A DNA stretch of 64,000 nt from Selaginella tamariscina (lineage: Eukaryota > Streptophyta > Lycopodiopsida > Selaginellales > Selaginellaceae), in assembly GCA_003024785.1 (NCBI GenBank), contig PUQB01000115.1, positions 62,001 through 126,000 on the forward strand, read 5' to 3'. Below the pieces are notes generated by a model, which was not told the DNA's origin, did not search any database, and was given only the letters and a program-made list of their open reading frames with translations. Numbering within the stretch: the first letter of the stretch is position 1; the number at the start of each line of letters is the position of its first letter. Positions 31,357-42,320 of this stretch are shown here, in pieces. A program made the translations under genes and the position numbers.

Positions 31357-34300
31357 TTGGACGTAGGTGCAGGCTCCATTGGTGCTGCTCATACCATTCC
31401 ATCACTCAAGTTTCCTGTACACATTCGCCTCAATAATCGAGAGCTCAAGGAGTTTGCCCTGTTAGACACTGGTGCAAATGCATGTTTCATGGATGACACT
31501 TTTGCAGCTCAGCATGGCATTCCGGTGGTGAAGTTGAAGCGTGCATTCCTGTAGAGGTGGCCGATGGTCGTTTGATTGCTTCTGGCGCAGTTACCCACGC
31601 TACCACACCTCTCTCTTGCAGTCATGGGCATTCAACTGTTCAATTTCCTTCAACTTGATCAAGACTCGGTCGACTCCCATCATTTTTGGCATGCCATGGT
31701 TCGTTGTTGCAAATCCGCAGATCGACTGGAGGTCTAGGACGCTCACGTTTTCCTCTCCAGCAGCCAGGATCAATCCTGTACCTTCCTGCGTGCAGGATAC
31801 ATCCTTGGTGTCTGAGGCAGTACAAGCTACAGGATTGACCGTGCCTGTTCCTGTACCAGTGTTGAAGACTCCTCCTCGACAGGATTCACCTCATGTCAGT
31901 TCCTCAGCACATCCGCAGGTTCTCTCCACTCCTGTAAGTTTGCGGATTCCTGTACAGGGTTCTTCCAATCCTGTATCAGTGTCGAAGGTTCCTCCTCAAC
32001 AGGATCCACCTCCTGTTGGTTCGTCAGCACACTCACAGGCTCCCTCACTCCTGTGCAACCACGGACTTCTGTACAGGATTCTTCCAATCCTGTACACTCG
32101 TCAACATCCACACAGGTTTCTCCAATCCTGCCTCTTTTGTTACTCTTCCTCTGTTCCACCCCCCAAGATCCTTCCTCTTTTTCAGTCACAGCTCCCTCCT
32201 GCTCCTCTCCGAGTTCTTACCACTACCATGCATGAACTTACCACTGATCCTGCTCCTTTCCACCTTTTTGCCTTTCAAGTAACTCCTACGTCCTCTTCTA
32301 CCTTTCCTGTGTCTGACTCTCCTGTTTTTCAATCTCCTTCGCCTACTCTCTTCTCCTACTCCTTCTCCTTCTCCTCCTTCTTCTCTACCATCCAAGTACC
32401 ACGACTTTAAGGACGTTTTTGACAAGCACAAGGCTGCAGTTCTTCCTGTTCACAGGTCCTACGACTGTCCTATTGATCTTGCAGAAGGAAAGACCCACCG
32501 TTCGGACCGATTTACGCATTGTCACCCACAGAGTTGGAGGTTCTTCGCCAGTACATCGAGGACAACTTGGCATCCGGCTTCATTCGTCACTCAAAGTCCC
32601 CTGCAGGAGCGCCAATCTTCTTTGTCAAGAAGAAGGATGGGAGCTTACGTTTGGTTGTGGACTACAGGGGTTTGAATCAAGCTACCATTCGGAATCGGTA
32701 CCCGTTGCCATTGATCCCGGAACTTCTCGATCGGCTGCGAGGAGCAAAGGTGTTCACGAAGATCGACTTACGAGGGGCCTACAACCTTGTACGGATTCGT
32801 CCGGCGATGAGTGGAAGACTGCCTTTCGTACAAGGTATGGACACTTCGAGTACACGGTGATGCCTTTCGGCCTTACCAATGCCCCAGCCGTGTTCCAACA
32901 CATGGTGAACGACATCTTTCGTGACTTCTTGGACCAGTTTGTGGTGATCTACCTCGACGACATTTTGATTTTCTCCAAGGACCAGGCGGCACATGACAAG
33001 CATGTACGGTTGGTTCTACAGCGGCTTCGTGAGCATGGCTTGTATGCGAAGTTGGAGAAGTGTTTTTTCGATAGGGATTCTGTGGAGTTCTTGGGCTACA
33101 TCGTCTCTCCTGCTGGCGTTTCCATGGACATGCACAAGGTGAAGACCATCGTGGAGTGGGAGAGGCCCAAGTCTGTACGAGATGTACAATGTTTCCTTGG
33201 CTTTGCAAACTTCTACAGGCGTTCATACAGGACTTCTCCAAGCGTGTACTTCCACTCACGGAACTCACCAAGCGCACAGAGGTTTTCTCTTGGTCCGACA
33301 AGGCGGAACATGCATTCACAACACTCAAGGACACCTTCACGACAGCTCCGATTTTAGCACATCCTGATCCTTCTCGTCCTTTCTTCGTTGAAGCAGATGC
33401 CTCGGATTTTGCAGTAGGATCCGTCCTATCGCAAGTTGGAGAGGACAAGTTGCTTCATCCTGTAGCTTTTCACTCTCGTAAGTTCCTGTCGGCGGAGATC
33501 AATTACGAGATTCATGACAAGGAACTCAAGGCCATTGTGGATTCGTTTGAGGAGTGGCGGCATTTCCTGGAAGGTGCTGCACATCCTGTACAAGTTCTTA
33601 CGGATCACAAGAACCTGGAGTACTTTCAAACGGCTCGAGTTCTCAGTCGGCGACAGGCTAGGTGGGCGGAGTTCCTATCACGTTTTGACTTCGTCATCGT
33701 CTACAGGCCCGGTTTTCGGAATGGCAAGGCGGACGCATTGTCTAGGCGCTCTTACCTTGCACCAAGCCCGGGCGATCCTGCATTTGACTGTCAAAGGCAA
33801 GTGTTGTTGGGTCCTGATCGATTCCGGCTTGCGGCACTGCAGGTTCATCAGGCTCCAGCAAATTCAACACTCCTACAGGACGTCCGTTCGCAGTTGGCTA
33901 CAGACGACTTGGCAAAGAATGTGTTCTCACACATTCATCCTGACGTTGCAAGTTCCTCTTCCTCCAGTTCCCGTCCAGACTACAACCTGTTCACCATACA
34001 GGATGGACTCCTGTACCGGGAAGGTCTCCTGTACGTTCCTGTTGGTGTTTGCAGGACTCGTGTGGTACAGGATTGTCATGATACCCCGGCTACAGGACAT
34101 TTTGGTGTGGCCAAGACAGTTGAGTTGGTGACTCGCAACTATTGGTGGCCTGGGTTGCGAGGTTTTGTGGAAAGGTTTGTACGGAGTTGTGACCTGCAAC
34201 AGGTCGAAGATGCCTCATCATGCACCTTCTGGTCTTCTTCGTCCTCTTCCTGTTCCTTCTGCTCCTTGGAGATCCATTTCTATGGATTTCCTCACAGATC

Positions 34301-35340
34301 TTCCTCCTTCTCGTGGATTCGATGCAGTTCTTGTGGTGGTTGACCGTTTCACCAAGCAGGCTCATTTCCTACCCTGCAACAAGACAGCTACAGGTCAGAC
34401 AACTGCCGAGTTGGTGATCCGTGAGGTGTTCCGACATCATGGTCTTCCTGAGAGCATTGTTTCCGATCGAGGTCCACAATTCATGTCCAAGTTTTGGCGA
34501 GAGCTTCTTCGGAGTCTACAGGTTAAAGCGGATCTTTCTTCAGGATATCACCCGCAAACTGATGGACAGTCAGAACGCACAATCCAGACCTTGGAGCAAT
34601 ATCTTCTGCTTCATCAGTTACCAACAGGATAATTGGTTGGACCTTCTTCCTATGGCGGAGTTTGCCTACAACAACTCCATTCACGCATCTACAGGCCAGA
34701 CACCTTTCTTTGCTCTTACAGGCCACCATCCACGTTTTGACTTTGCTCTCCTGCTTCTCCTTCTTCCGCTCCTGCAGTACAGGATCGTCTCCAGCATCTT
34801 CGTCAGGTACAGGATGATCTCCAGGTTCATCTTCAGCAGGCACAGGAACGGTACAAGCATCATGCTGATGCTCACCGTCAGCCGGCACCTGCATACAAGA
34901 TTGGTGATCTCGTGTGGCTTCTTCGTCGACACATTCGCACCAACAGGCCTTCTTCTAAGTTGGATTTTCAACGATTGGGCCCTTACAGGATCGTGGCGGA
35001 GGTAAATCCTGTAGCTTTCCGACTCGAGTTACCATCCACGGTGAAACTTCATCCTGTGTTTCACACCTCCTTGTTGGAGCCGTATCATCCTTCTTCTCTT
35101 CCTGGTCGTGCTTCTTCTCCTCCCCCTCCTGTGGTCATTGCTGGTGAACCTGAGTACGAAGTTGCAGCCATCCTTGATTCTCGTCTTCATCGTCGCCAAC
35201 TTCAATACTTGGTGGATTGGAAAGGTTATTTGCCTACCGATCGCACTTGGGAACCTGCATCCAACTTACTCCATGCTTCTTCCAAAGTTGCTGCCTTCCA
35301 TCGGCATTATCCTGCTAAACCAGGTCCAAGACTCGTGGAA
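31357..35340 (+). pseudogene. Element B pol (protease to chromodomain)
   Basis: Protease with LLDTGANACFMDD (about 31460-31500). Then a Pro/Ser-rich linker to about 32400. RT with [20 protein letters not shown] and YLDD at 32950-32961. RNase H with [20 protein letters not shown] (about 33390). Integrase with [36 protein letters not shown] and [18 protein letters not shown] (34270-34600). Chromodomain EPEYEVAAILDSR ... DWKGYLPTDRTWEP (35148-35330). Frame breaks are near 31550, 32470, 32810, 33215, 34195 and 34600. Catalytic residues are retained in each domain. Confidence 0.85.
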
Positions 35341-35362
35341 CTCGTCCTTAGGGAGGAGGTGC

Positions 35363-35923
35363 TGTCACGACCGATACAGGATACAGGATACGACATACAG
35401 GATTCAGCCTACAGGATATGCGATACAGGATTTCGGCCCGCAGGATATTCTCACAGGATTCCCAGGATATTCCGCAGGATATCCACAGGATATTCCCGCA
35501 GGATATCTCGCAGGATATGCTAGGATATTCCTATAGGATAAGGACCAATTTTGGCTAGTGACTAGATTAGGCTCATGACCAGATTAGCTTGGAGTTGTGA
35601 GCATAAAAGCTCCGACCTAATTGTTGTACAATCAGTTACTATCAACACCAGTCATTCTACGATTATTCTTGTTCCTTGTCTTGTCTTGTTCTTGTCTTAC
35701 TCTTTGCCTCCTGCTCCTGTCTTGCTCTTGGATCTTGTCTAGTTCCTATCTTGTTCCTGGATCCTATCCTGATCCTGTCCTGCTCCTGGATCCGTCCTGT
35801 TCCTGGATCCGTCCTGTTCCTATTCCTGTTCCTGGTTCCTGTCCTGCTCTCGGTCCTGTTCCTGAGTCAAGCCTTCCTTCCCGGAATCCTATCGTTTCCT
35901 GGTTCCTGGATCGTGGCTTGACA
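35363..35923 (+). repeat. Element B, 3' LTR
   Basis: Preceded by the polypurine tract AGGGAGGAGGTGC. It matches the 5' LTR closely, with a slightly shorter CAGGATA array, and ends TTGACA before the CTAGG duplication. Confidence 0.92.
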
Positions 35924-38900
35924 CTAGGACGCTCACGTTTTCCTTTCCGGCAGCCATGATCAATCTTGTACCTTCCTGCGTGCAGGATACGTCCTTAGTG
36001 TTTGAGGCAGTACAAGCTACATGATTAACTGTGCCTATTCATGTATTAGTGTTGAAGATTCCTCCTCGATAGGATTCACCTCATGTTAGTTCATCAACAC
36101 ATCCACAGGCTCTCTCCACTCTTGTAAGTTTACGGATTCCTGTACAAGGTTCTTCCAAACCTGTATCAATGTTGAAGGTTCCTCTCAACAGGATCCACCT
36201 CCTATTGGTTCATCAGCACATTCGTAGGCTCTCCTCACTCCTGTGCATCCACAAACTTCTGTACAGGATTCTTCCAATTCTATACACTCGTCAACATCTG
36301 CACAGGTTTCCCCAATTCTGCCTCTTTTCATTACTTTGCTTCCGTTCCACCCCCCAAGATCCTTCCTCTTTTTTAGTCACAGCTTCCTCCTTCTCCTCTC
36401 CGAGTTCTTACCATTACTATGCATGAACTTGCCACTGATCCTGCTCCTTTTTATCTTTTTGCTTTTTAAGTAACTTTTACGTCCTCTTCTACCTTTCCTG
36501 TATCTAACTCTCCTATTTTTCAATCTCCTTCTCCTTCTCCTTCCCCTTCTCCTTCTCCTTCTCCTACTTCTTCTCTGCCATCCAAGTATCACTCATTTTA
36601 GGACGTTTTTAATAAGCACAAGGCTGTAGTTCTTCCTATTCACATGTCCTATGACTATCCTCGCCAATACATCGAGGACAACTTCGTCACTCAAAGTCCC
36701 CCGCAGGAGCACCTATCTTCTTTATCAAGAAGAAAGATAGGAGTTTGCATTTGGTTGTAGATTACAGGGGTTTGAATCAAGTCACCATCCGAAACCAGTA
36801 CCCGTTGCCATTGATCCCGGAACTTCTCAATTTGCTGCGAGGAGCAAAGGTGTTCACAAAGATCGACTTACGAGGGGTTACAATCTTGTACGAATTCGTC
36901 CAGGCGATGAGTGGAAGACTGCCTTTTGTACAAGGTATGGACATTTCGACTGGTTTCGAATACACGGTGATGCCTTTCGGACTTACAAATGCCCCAACCG
37001 TGTTCTAACACATGGTGAACGACATCTTTTACGACTTCTTGGACCAGTTTGTGGTGATCTACCTCAATGATATTTTGATTTTCTCCAAGGACCAAGCGGC
37101 ACATAACAAGCATGTACGACTAGTCCTACAGAAGCTTCGTGAGCATGGCCTATATGCAAAGTTGGAGAAGTGTTTTTTTGACAGGGATATTATGGAGTTC
37201 TTGGGCTACATCATCTCTCCTGCTGGCGTTTCCATGGACATGCACAAGGTGAAGACTATCGTGGAGTGGGAAAGGCCCAAGTTTGTACGAGACGTACAAT
37301 GTTTCCTTGGATTTGCAAACTTCTACAGGGTTCATATAGGACTTCTCCAAGCGTGTACTTCCACTCACGGAACTCACCAAGCACACAGGGGTTTTCTCTT
37401 GATCTGACAAGGTGGAACATGCATTCACAACACTCAAGGACGCCTTCACGATAGCTCCGATTTTAGCACATCCTGATCCCTTATCGTCCCTTCTTCATTG
37501 AAGCAGATGCCTCGGATTTTGTAGTAGGTTCTATCTTATTATAAGTTGGAGAAGACAAGTTACTCCATCATGTAGCCTTTCACTTTCGTAAGTTCCTTTT
37601 GGCAGAGATCAATTACGAGATTCATACAAGGAACTCAAGGCCATTGTGGATTTGTTCGAGGAATGGCGGCACTTCCTGGAAGGTGCTGTGCATCTTGTAT
37701 AAGTTCTTACGGATCACAAGAACCTGGAGTTTTTCAAACGGCTCGAGTTCTCAGTTGGTGATAGGCTAGGTGGGCGGAAGTCCTATCACGTTTTGATTTT
37801 GTCATCATTTACAGGCCATGTTTTTGGAATGGCAAAGCGGACACATTGTCTAGGCTCTCTTACCTTGCACCAACCCCAAGCGATCCTAGTCTTAGTCTCT
37901 TGCTCCTACGTCTCTGGCCCGGCGACCCTCACTCATCGAATGAGCCTTGCACGGCAGGTGATGACCTACTTCCGGGAATCCGGATGGAATAACCGATAGC
38001 GACCGACGGAGCGCGAATTCCCGGACCGGGTAGGGCCGCCTCCCATTGATGGAAATGATATACTATTAAAAGTAAGTGTTGTTGGGTCCTAATCAATTTC
38101 GGCTTGCGGCACTACAGGTTCATCAGGCTCTAGCAAATTCAACATTTCTACAGGACATCTGTTTGCAGTTGGCTATAGATGACTTGGCAAAGAATGTGTT
38201 CTCACACATTAGTCTTAACATTGCAAGCTCCTCTTCCTCTAGTTCCCGTTCAGACTACAAGTTGTTTGCCATACAGGACGAACTCTTGTATCGGGAAGGT
38301 CTCATGTACATTCATTTTGGTGTTTATAGGACTCGTGTGGTACAGGATTGTCATGATACCCCGACTACAGAACATTTTGGTGTGGCCAAGACAATTGAGT
38401 TAGTGACTCGCAACTATTGGTGGCCTGGGTTGTGAAGTTTTGTGGAAAGGTTTGTACGGAGTTGTGACATTTGCAACAGGTCGAAGATGCCTCATCATGC
38501 GCCCTCTGGTCTTTCTTCGTCCTCTTCCTGTTCCTTCTGCTCTTTGGAGATCCATTTCTATGAATTTCCTCACAGATCTTCCTCCTCGTGGATTTGATAA
38601 AGTTCTTGTGATGGTTGACCGTTTCACCAAATAAGCTCATTTCCTACCATATAACAAGACGACTACATGCTAGACAACTGCTGAGTTGGTGATCCGCAAA
38701 GTGTTTCAACATCATAGTCTTCCTGAGAGCATTGTTTCTGATCGAGACCCAAATTCATGTCCAAATTTTTGTGAGAGCTTCTTCAAAGTCTACAAGTTAA
38801 AGCAGATCTTTCTTCAAGATATCATGCACAAACTGATGGGCAGTCAAAACGCACGATTTAGACCTTGGAGCAATATTTTTGCTGCTTCATCAATAATCAA

Positions 38901-39628
38901 CAAGACAATTGGTTGGACCTTCTTCCAATGGCAGAGTTTGCCTACAACAACTCCGTTCACGCATCTATAGGCCAGACACCTTTCTTCGCTCTTACAAACT
39001 ACCATCCATGTTTTGACTTTGTTCCTCCTACTCCTCCTTCTTCCACTCCTACAATACAGGATCGTCTCCAGCATCTTCGTCAGATACATGATGATCTTCG
39101 GGTTCATCTTCAGTAGCCATAGGAACAGTACAAGTGTCATGCTGATGCTCATCGTTAGCTGACACATGTATACAAGATTGGTGATCTCGTGTGCCTTCTT
39201 CATTGGCATATTCGTGCCAACAAGCCTTCTTCTAAGTTGGATTTTCAACGATTGGGCCCTTACAAGATTGTGGCTGAGGTCAATCCTGTAGCTTTCCAAC
39301 TAGAGTTACCATCTACGGTGAAACTTCATCCTGTGTTTCACACCTCTTTATTGGAGCTGTATCATCCTTCTTCTCTTCCTCTTCTCTTCCCCCTCATGTG
39401 GTCATTAACGATGAACCTGAGTATGAAGTTGCAGCCATTCTTGATTCTTGTCTTCATCGCTGCCAACTTCAATACTTATGGATTGGAAAGGTTATTTACC
39501 TCCTGATCGCACTTGGGAACCTGTATCCAACTTACTCCATGCTTCTTCCAAGTAGCTGCCTTCCATTGGCGTTATCCTGCTAAACTAGGTTCCAAAACTT
39601 GTGGAACTCGTCCTTAGGGAGGAAGTGC
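35924..39628 (+). pseudogene. Element C pol, right fragment, decayed
   Basis: Resumes exactly at the CTAGG where B entered. It holds the linker, RT ([31 protein letters not shown], then YLND in place of YLDD near 37060), RNase H remnants, integrase ([28 protein letters not shown]-like near 38560) and a chromodomain remnant (EPEYEVAAILDS near 39410). Substitutions relative to B are dominated by C-to-T and G-to-A changes, with many stops, as expected for an old methylated copy. A GC-rich piece of about 180 bp interrupts it near 37887. Confidence 0.85.
37887..38069. other. GC-rich insertion of unknown origin in element C
   Basis: Compared with A, B and D, element C has about 180 extra bases between GCGATCCT and AAGTGTTGTTGGGTCC. 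The insert includes GGCCCGGCGACCCTCACTC, CTACTTCCGGGAATCCGG and CGGACCGGGTAGGGCCGCC, far richer in GC than its surroundings and with no family similarity. Organellar DNA or a filler sequence from break repair are possible sources; I could not identify it. Confidence 0.6.
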
Positions 39629-40116
39629 TGTCATGACCTGATACAGGATGCAGGATTCCAGATGCAGGATGCAGTATTCCAGATACAAGATATAGGATAC
39701 GGAATACAGGATATGCCCATAGGATATGCCTACAGGATATACCTACAGGATATGCCTACAGGATATACCTATAGGATATGCCTGCAGGATATGCTACAAG
39801 ATATACCTACATGATAAGGGTCACCAATTTTAGCTCATGACTAGATTAGGTTCATGACCAGATTAGCTCTTGGAGTTGTGAGCATAAAAGCTCCGACTTA
39901 ATTGTTGTACAATTAATTATTATCAACACCAGTCTTTCTACGATTAATCTTATCTTGTTCTTATCTTGCTCCTTACTTCCTATTCTCTCCTTGTCTTGCT
40001 CCTAGTTCCTGTCCTGCTCCTGTCTTGTTCCTAATTCCTGTCATATTCCTGTCTTGTTCCTAATCCTTGTCCTGCTCCTGAGTCATGCCTCCTTACTCTT
40101 GGATCGTGGCTTAACA
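39629..40116 (+). repeat. Element C, 3' LTR
   Basis: Begins TGTCATGACCTGATACAGG after AGGGAGGAAGTGC and ends GGATCGTGGCTTAACA. It has the CAGGATATGCCTA-type U3 array (39650-39800), CATAAAAG, and a mutated AATTATTATCAACACC in place of CAGTTACTATCAACACC. The following sequence (ACAAGCCCTATAG) belongs to the right arm. Confidence 0.87.
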
Positions 40117-40660
40117 ACAAGCCCTATAGATGTTTATTGTTGAATTCGGAGACTCTATGGAGTAACATTACTGCATATAGTAAATTATTTCAAATGTTCG
40201 TGATGGATCGGTGAGTGTCAAAAATCCTTTTTTAAATAAGGCATTAGAAGATTTAGTGGAGAAGCTTAGCTATGCAAGCATGTACAAATAAGGTATTTAT
40301 TATTTAATTTTTGCACACTTAAATGATATCTACGTCTTCAAGTATTTATTTCTTGATTTTTGCTCATGTTACCAATACCTTTACTTTTGTCTTCGCCAAG
40401 AAGAACAGACATCACTGAATTGAATTTTACGTGAATGATGCTGATCCAAATGTATTAATACAATTGTTCACTTGGTTGTTAGGAATGCGCCAAACAATTT
40501 TAAATTTTCAAATGACTGACCAGGCATTTTTTTCACTCCAGCGGACCTGAACCTCCATCCGATATACCGATAACTGAGAGGGACATATTCAGTAATGTAC
40601 GTTATTTAAACATTACAAGTCAAGCTGCACGGAGCATTATCAACTTAATCAGGGTCCTCA
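40117..40660 (+). pseudogene. Right arm, unknown-gene fragment (first part)
   Basis: Reverse-complement counterpart of about 13460-14000. It preserves VMDR, LEDLVEKLSYASMYK, the intron, and FAHVTNTFTFVFAKKNRHH, but with stops. It is bounded on the left by the 3' LTR of C and on the right by D at its CCTCA target. Confidence 0.7.
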
Positions 40661-41250
40661 TGTCACAACCCGATACAGGATGCAGGATTCTAGATACAGG
40701 ATATAGGATACGGGATACAGGATATGCCTGCAAAATATTTCTACAAGATATTCCTACAAGATATTCCTACAGGATATGCCTAGAGGACATATGGACTCAT
40801 TTTAGCCTCTGCATGCACATAACCAGTTTTAGATGCATGCAACCACTTTTAGCACTCATGCCTAGATTAGCTCTTGGAGTTGTGAGCATAAAAGCTCCGA
40901 CCTAATTGTTGTACAATCAGTTACTATCAACACCAGTCTTCTACGATCATTCTTGTTCTTGTCTTGTTTGTGTCTTGCTCCTTGCTCCTGCTCTTTCTTG
41001 CTCCTGGTTCTATCTGCTCTTGTCTTGCTCCTGGATCCTGTCTGCTCTGTCTTGCTCCTGGATCCTTCTGCGCCTTCCTGTCCTGCTCCTGTCTTGCTCC
41101 TGATCCTATCTGTTCCTGTCTTGCTCTGGATCCTATCCTGCCTGTCTTGCTCCTGATTCCTAGTTCCTGTCTGCTCTGTCCTGTTCCTGAGTCAAGCCTT
41201 CTGTTCTTGGAATCCTGCTCTCTTCCTGGTTCCTGGATCGTGGCTTGACA
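40661..41250 (+). repeat. Element D, 5' LTR
   Basis: TGTCACAACCCGATACAGG ... TTGACA. It has a shorter CAGGATAT array than B, ATAAAAG starting at 40888, CAGTTACTATCAA at 40918-40930 (exactly 30 bases further), and a TCCTG/TCTTGCTCC-rich U5. Confidence 0.92.
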
Positions 41251-41252
41251 GT

Positions 41253-41265
41253 TTGATAGTAACTG
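41253..41265 (+). promoter_or_regulatory. Element D self-complementary primer-binding site
   Basis: TTGATAGTAACTG, two bases after the LTR end, is the exact reverse complement of 40918-40930. It is the third independent copy with this arrangement. Confidence 0.8.
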
Positions 41266-41343
41266 CTTTCATAGCTCTCGTTTCCAGCTACTTTTTTTTC
41301 CTTGATTCTTTTCCTTCTTTTCCTCCTTTTTCTTTCATAGATC

Positions 41344-42250
41344 ATGGCTGATTTTGAGCACTTTCAACGCGAGCACCAAATGTTGCTTCATGAGCTGGCC
41401 ACTTTGCGCCAAGTGGTCACCGATCTGCAAGGTTCCACCAATGCGGCACATGCAGCTGCTGATGCATCCTCCAAGGCTGCTGCGCAGGCTCTCTCTCAGG
41501 CATCGGTGGTTCCTCTTCATCGAACTTTTCTTCGGAGCCGAAGATCAGCATGCCAAAAGTTCAGTGGCAATCGTGCCGATTTCCAAGGTTTCCTGAATCA
41601 GATCCGGCTCTTGATCCGCATGCAACCACGCGCTACTCGACTGATGCACAAAAGGTTGGCCTTTTGGCATCCTTACTAAGTGGATCTCCACGGGCTTGGG
41701 TTGCCCCTTGCTGGAGCGTGACGACCCATTGATGGAAGACTTTGAAGGTTTCGTGGCTGCCTTTGAAGCCTGCTTTGGAGATCCTGATAAGTACCGTTCT
41801 GCATGCACGAAGTTACGGAAGCTCACTCAAGGATCCGACCAGCTTCCGTCTATGCATCCGAATTTCAGCAACTTTGCACGAACATTCCATGGGACGAGAC
41901 TGCATTGATCGAACACTTCCGTTTTGGGTTGAGGGATGACGTGAAGGACCTTCTCCTTACGTTACCGGATGCCCAAACATTAGCGGAGATCATGCAACAA
42001 GCCGTTCGCTTGCGACAACCGTTTGTTCGAGCGTCGTCAGGAAAGATCCCGTCAGCAGTTCCTGCAAACCAATCCTGTAGCTGGTACATGTTCCTGCACC
42101 ACCTTCTGGAGTAGTTCCTATGGAGGTTGAGAAATCCAAGCGTGGCTCTCTTTCGCTGCTGAGAAGCAACGTCGCAGTGAGAACCTATGCTTGTATTGTG
42201 GTGAGCAGGACACAAGGTGGCAGAATGTCCTATTAAAGCCAGGAAGTTCA
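41344..42250 (+). pseudogene. Element D gag
   Basis: MADFEHFQREHQMLLHELAT at 41344, then FSGNRADFQGFLNQIR, FEGFVAAFEACFGDPDKYR, ETALIEHFRFGLRDDVKDLL and QTLAEIMQQAVR, ending near a damaged CCHC (LCLYCG) at about 42185-42235. It has frame breaks near 41555, 41640, 41700, 41840 and 42010. Confidence 0.8.
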
Positions 42251-42320
42251 AGACGCGTGAAGTTGAAGCTGAAGTTCAGTCGGAAAACTTCAATGTCCAC
42301 TTCGTCTAGGAGCCGCGAAG

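Larger units (their letters stand above)
29699..35923 (+). mobile_element. Element B: chromovirus inserted in element C
   Basis: Plus-strand member of the same family as A, with LTRs 29699-30275 and 35363-35923, both TGTCACGACC-like to TTGACA. It is flanked by a perfect 5-bp target duplication CTAGG (29694-29698 and 35924-35928), so its ends are certain and it is younger than C. All domains from gag to chromodomain are present, with several one-base frame breaks. Confidence 0.94.
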
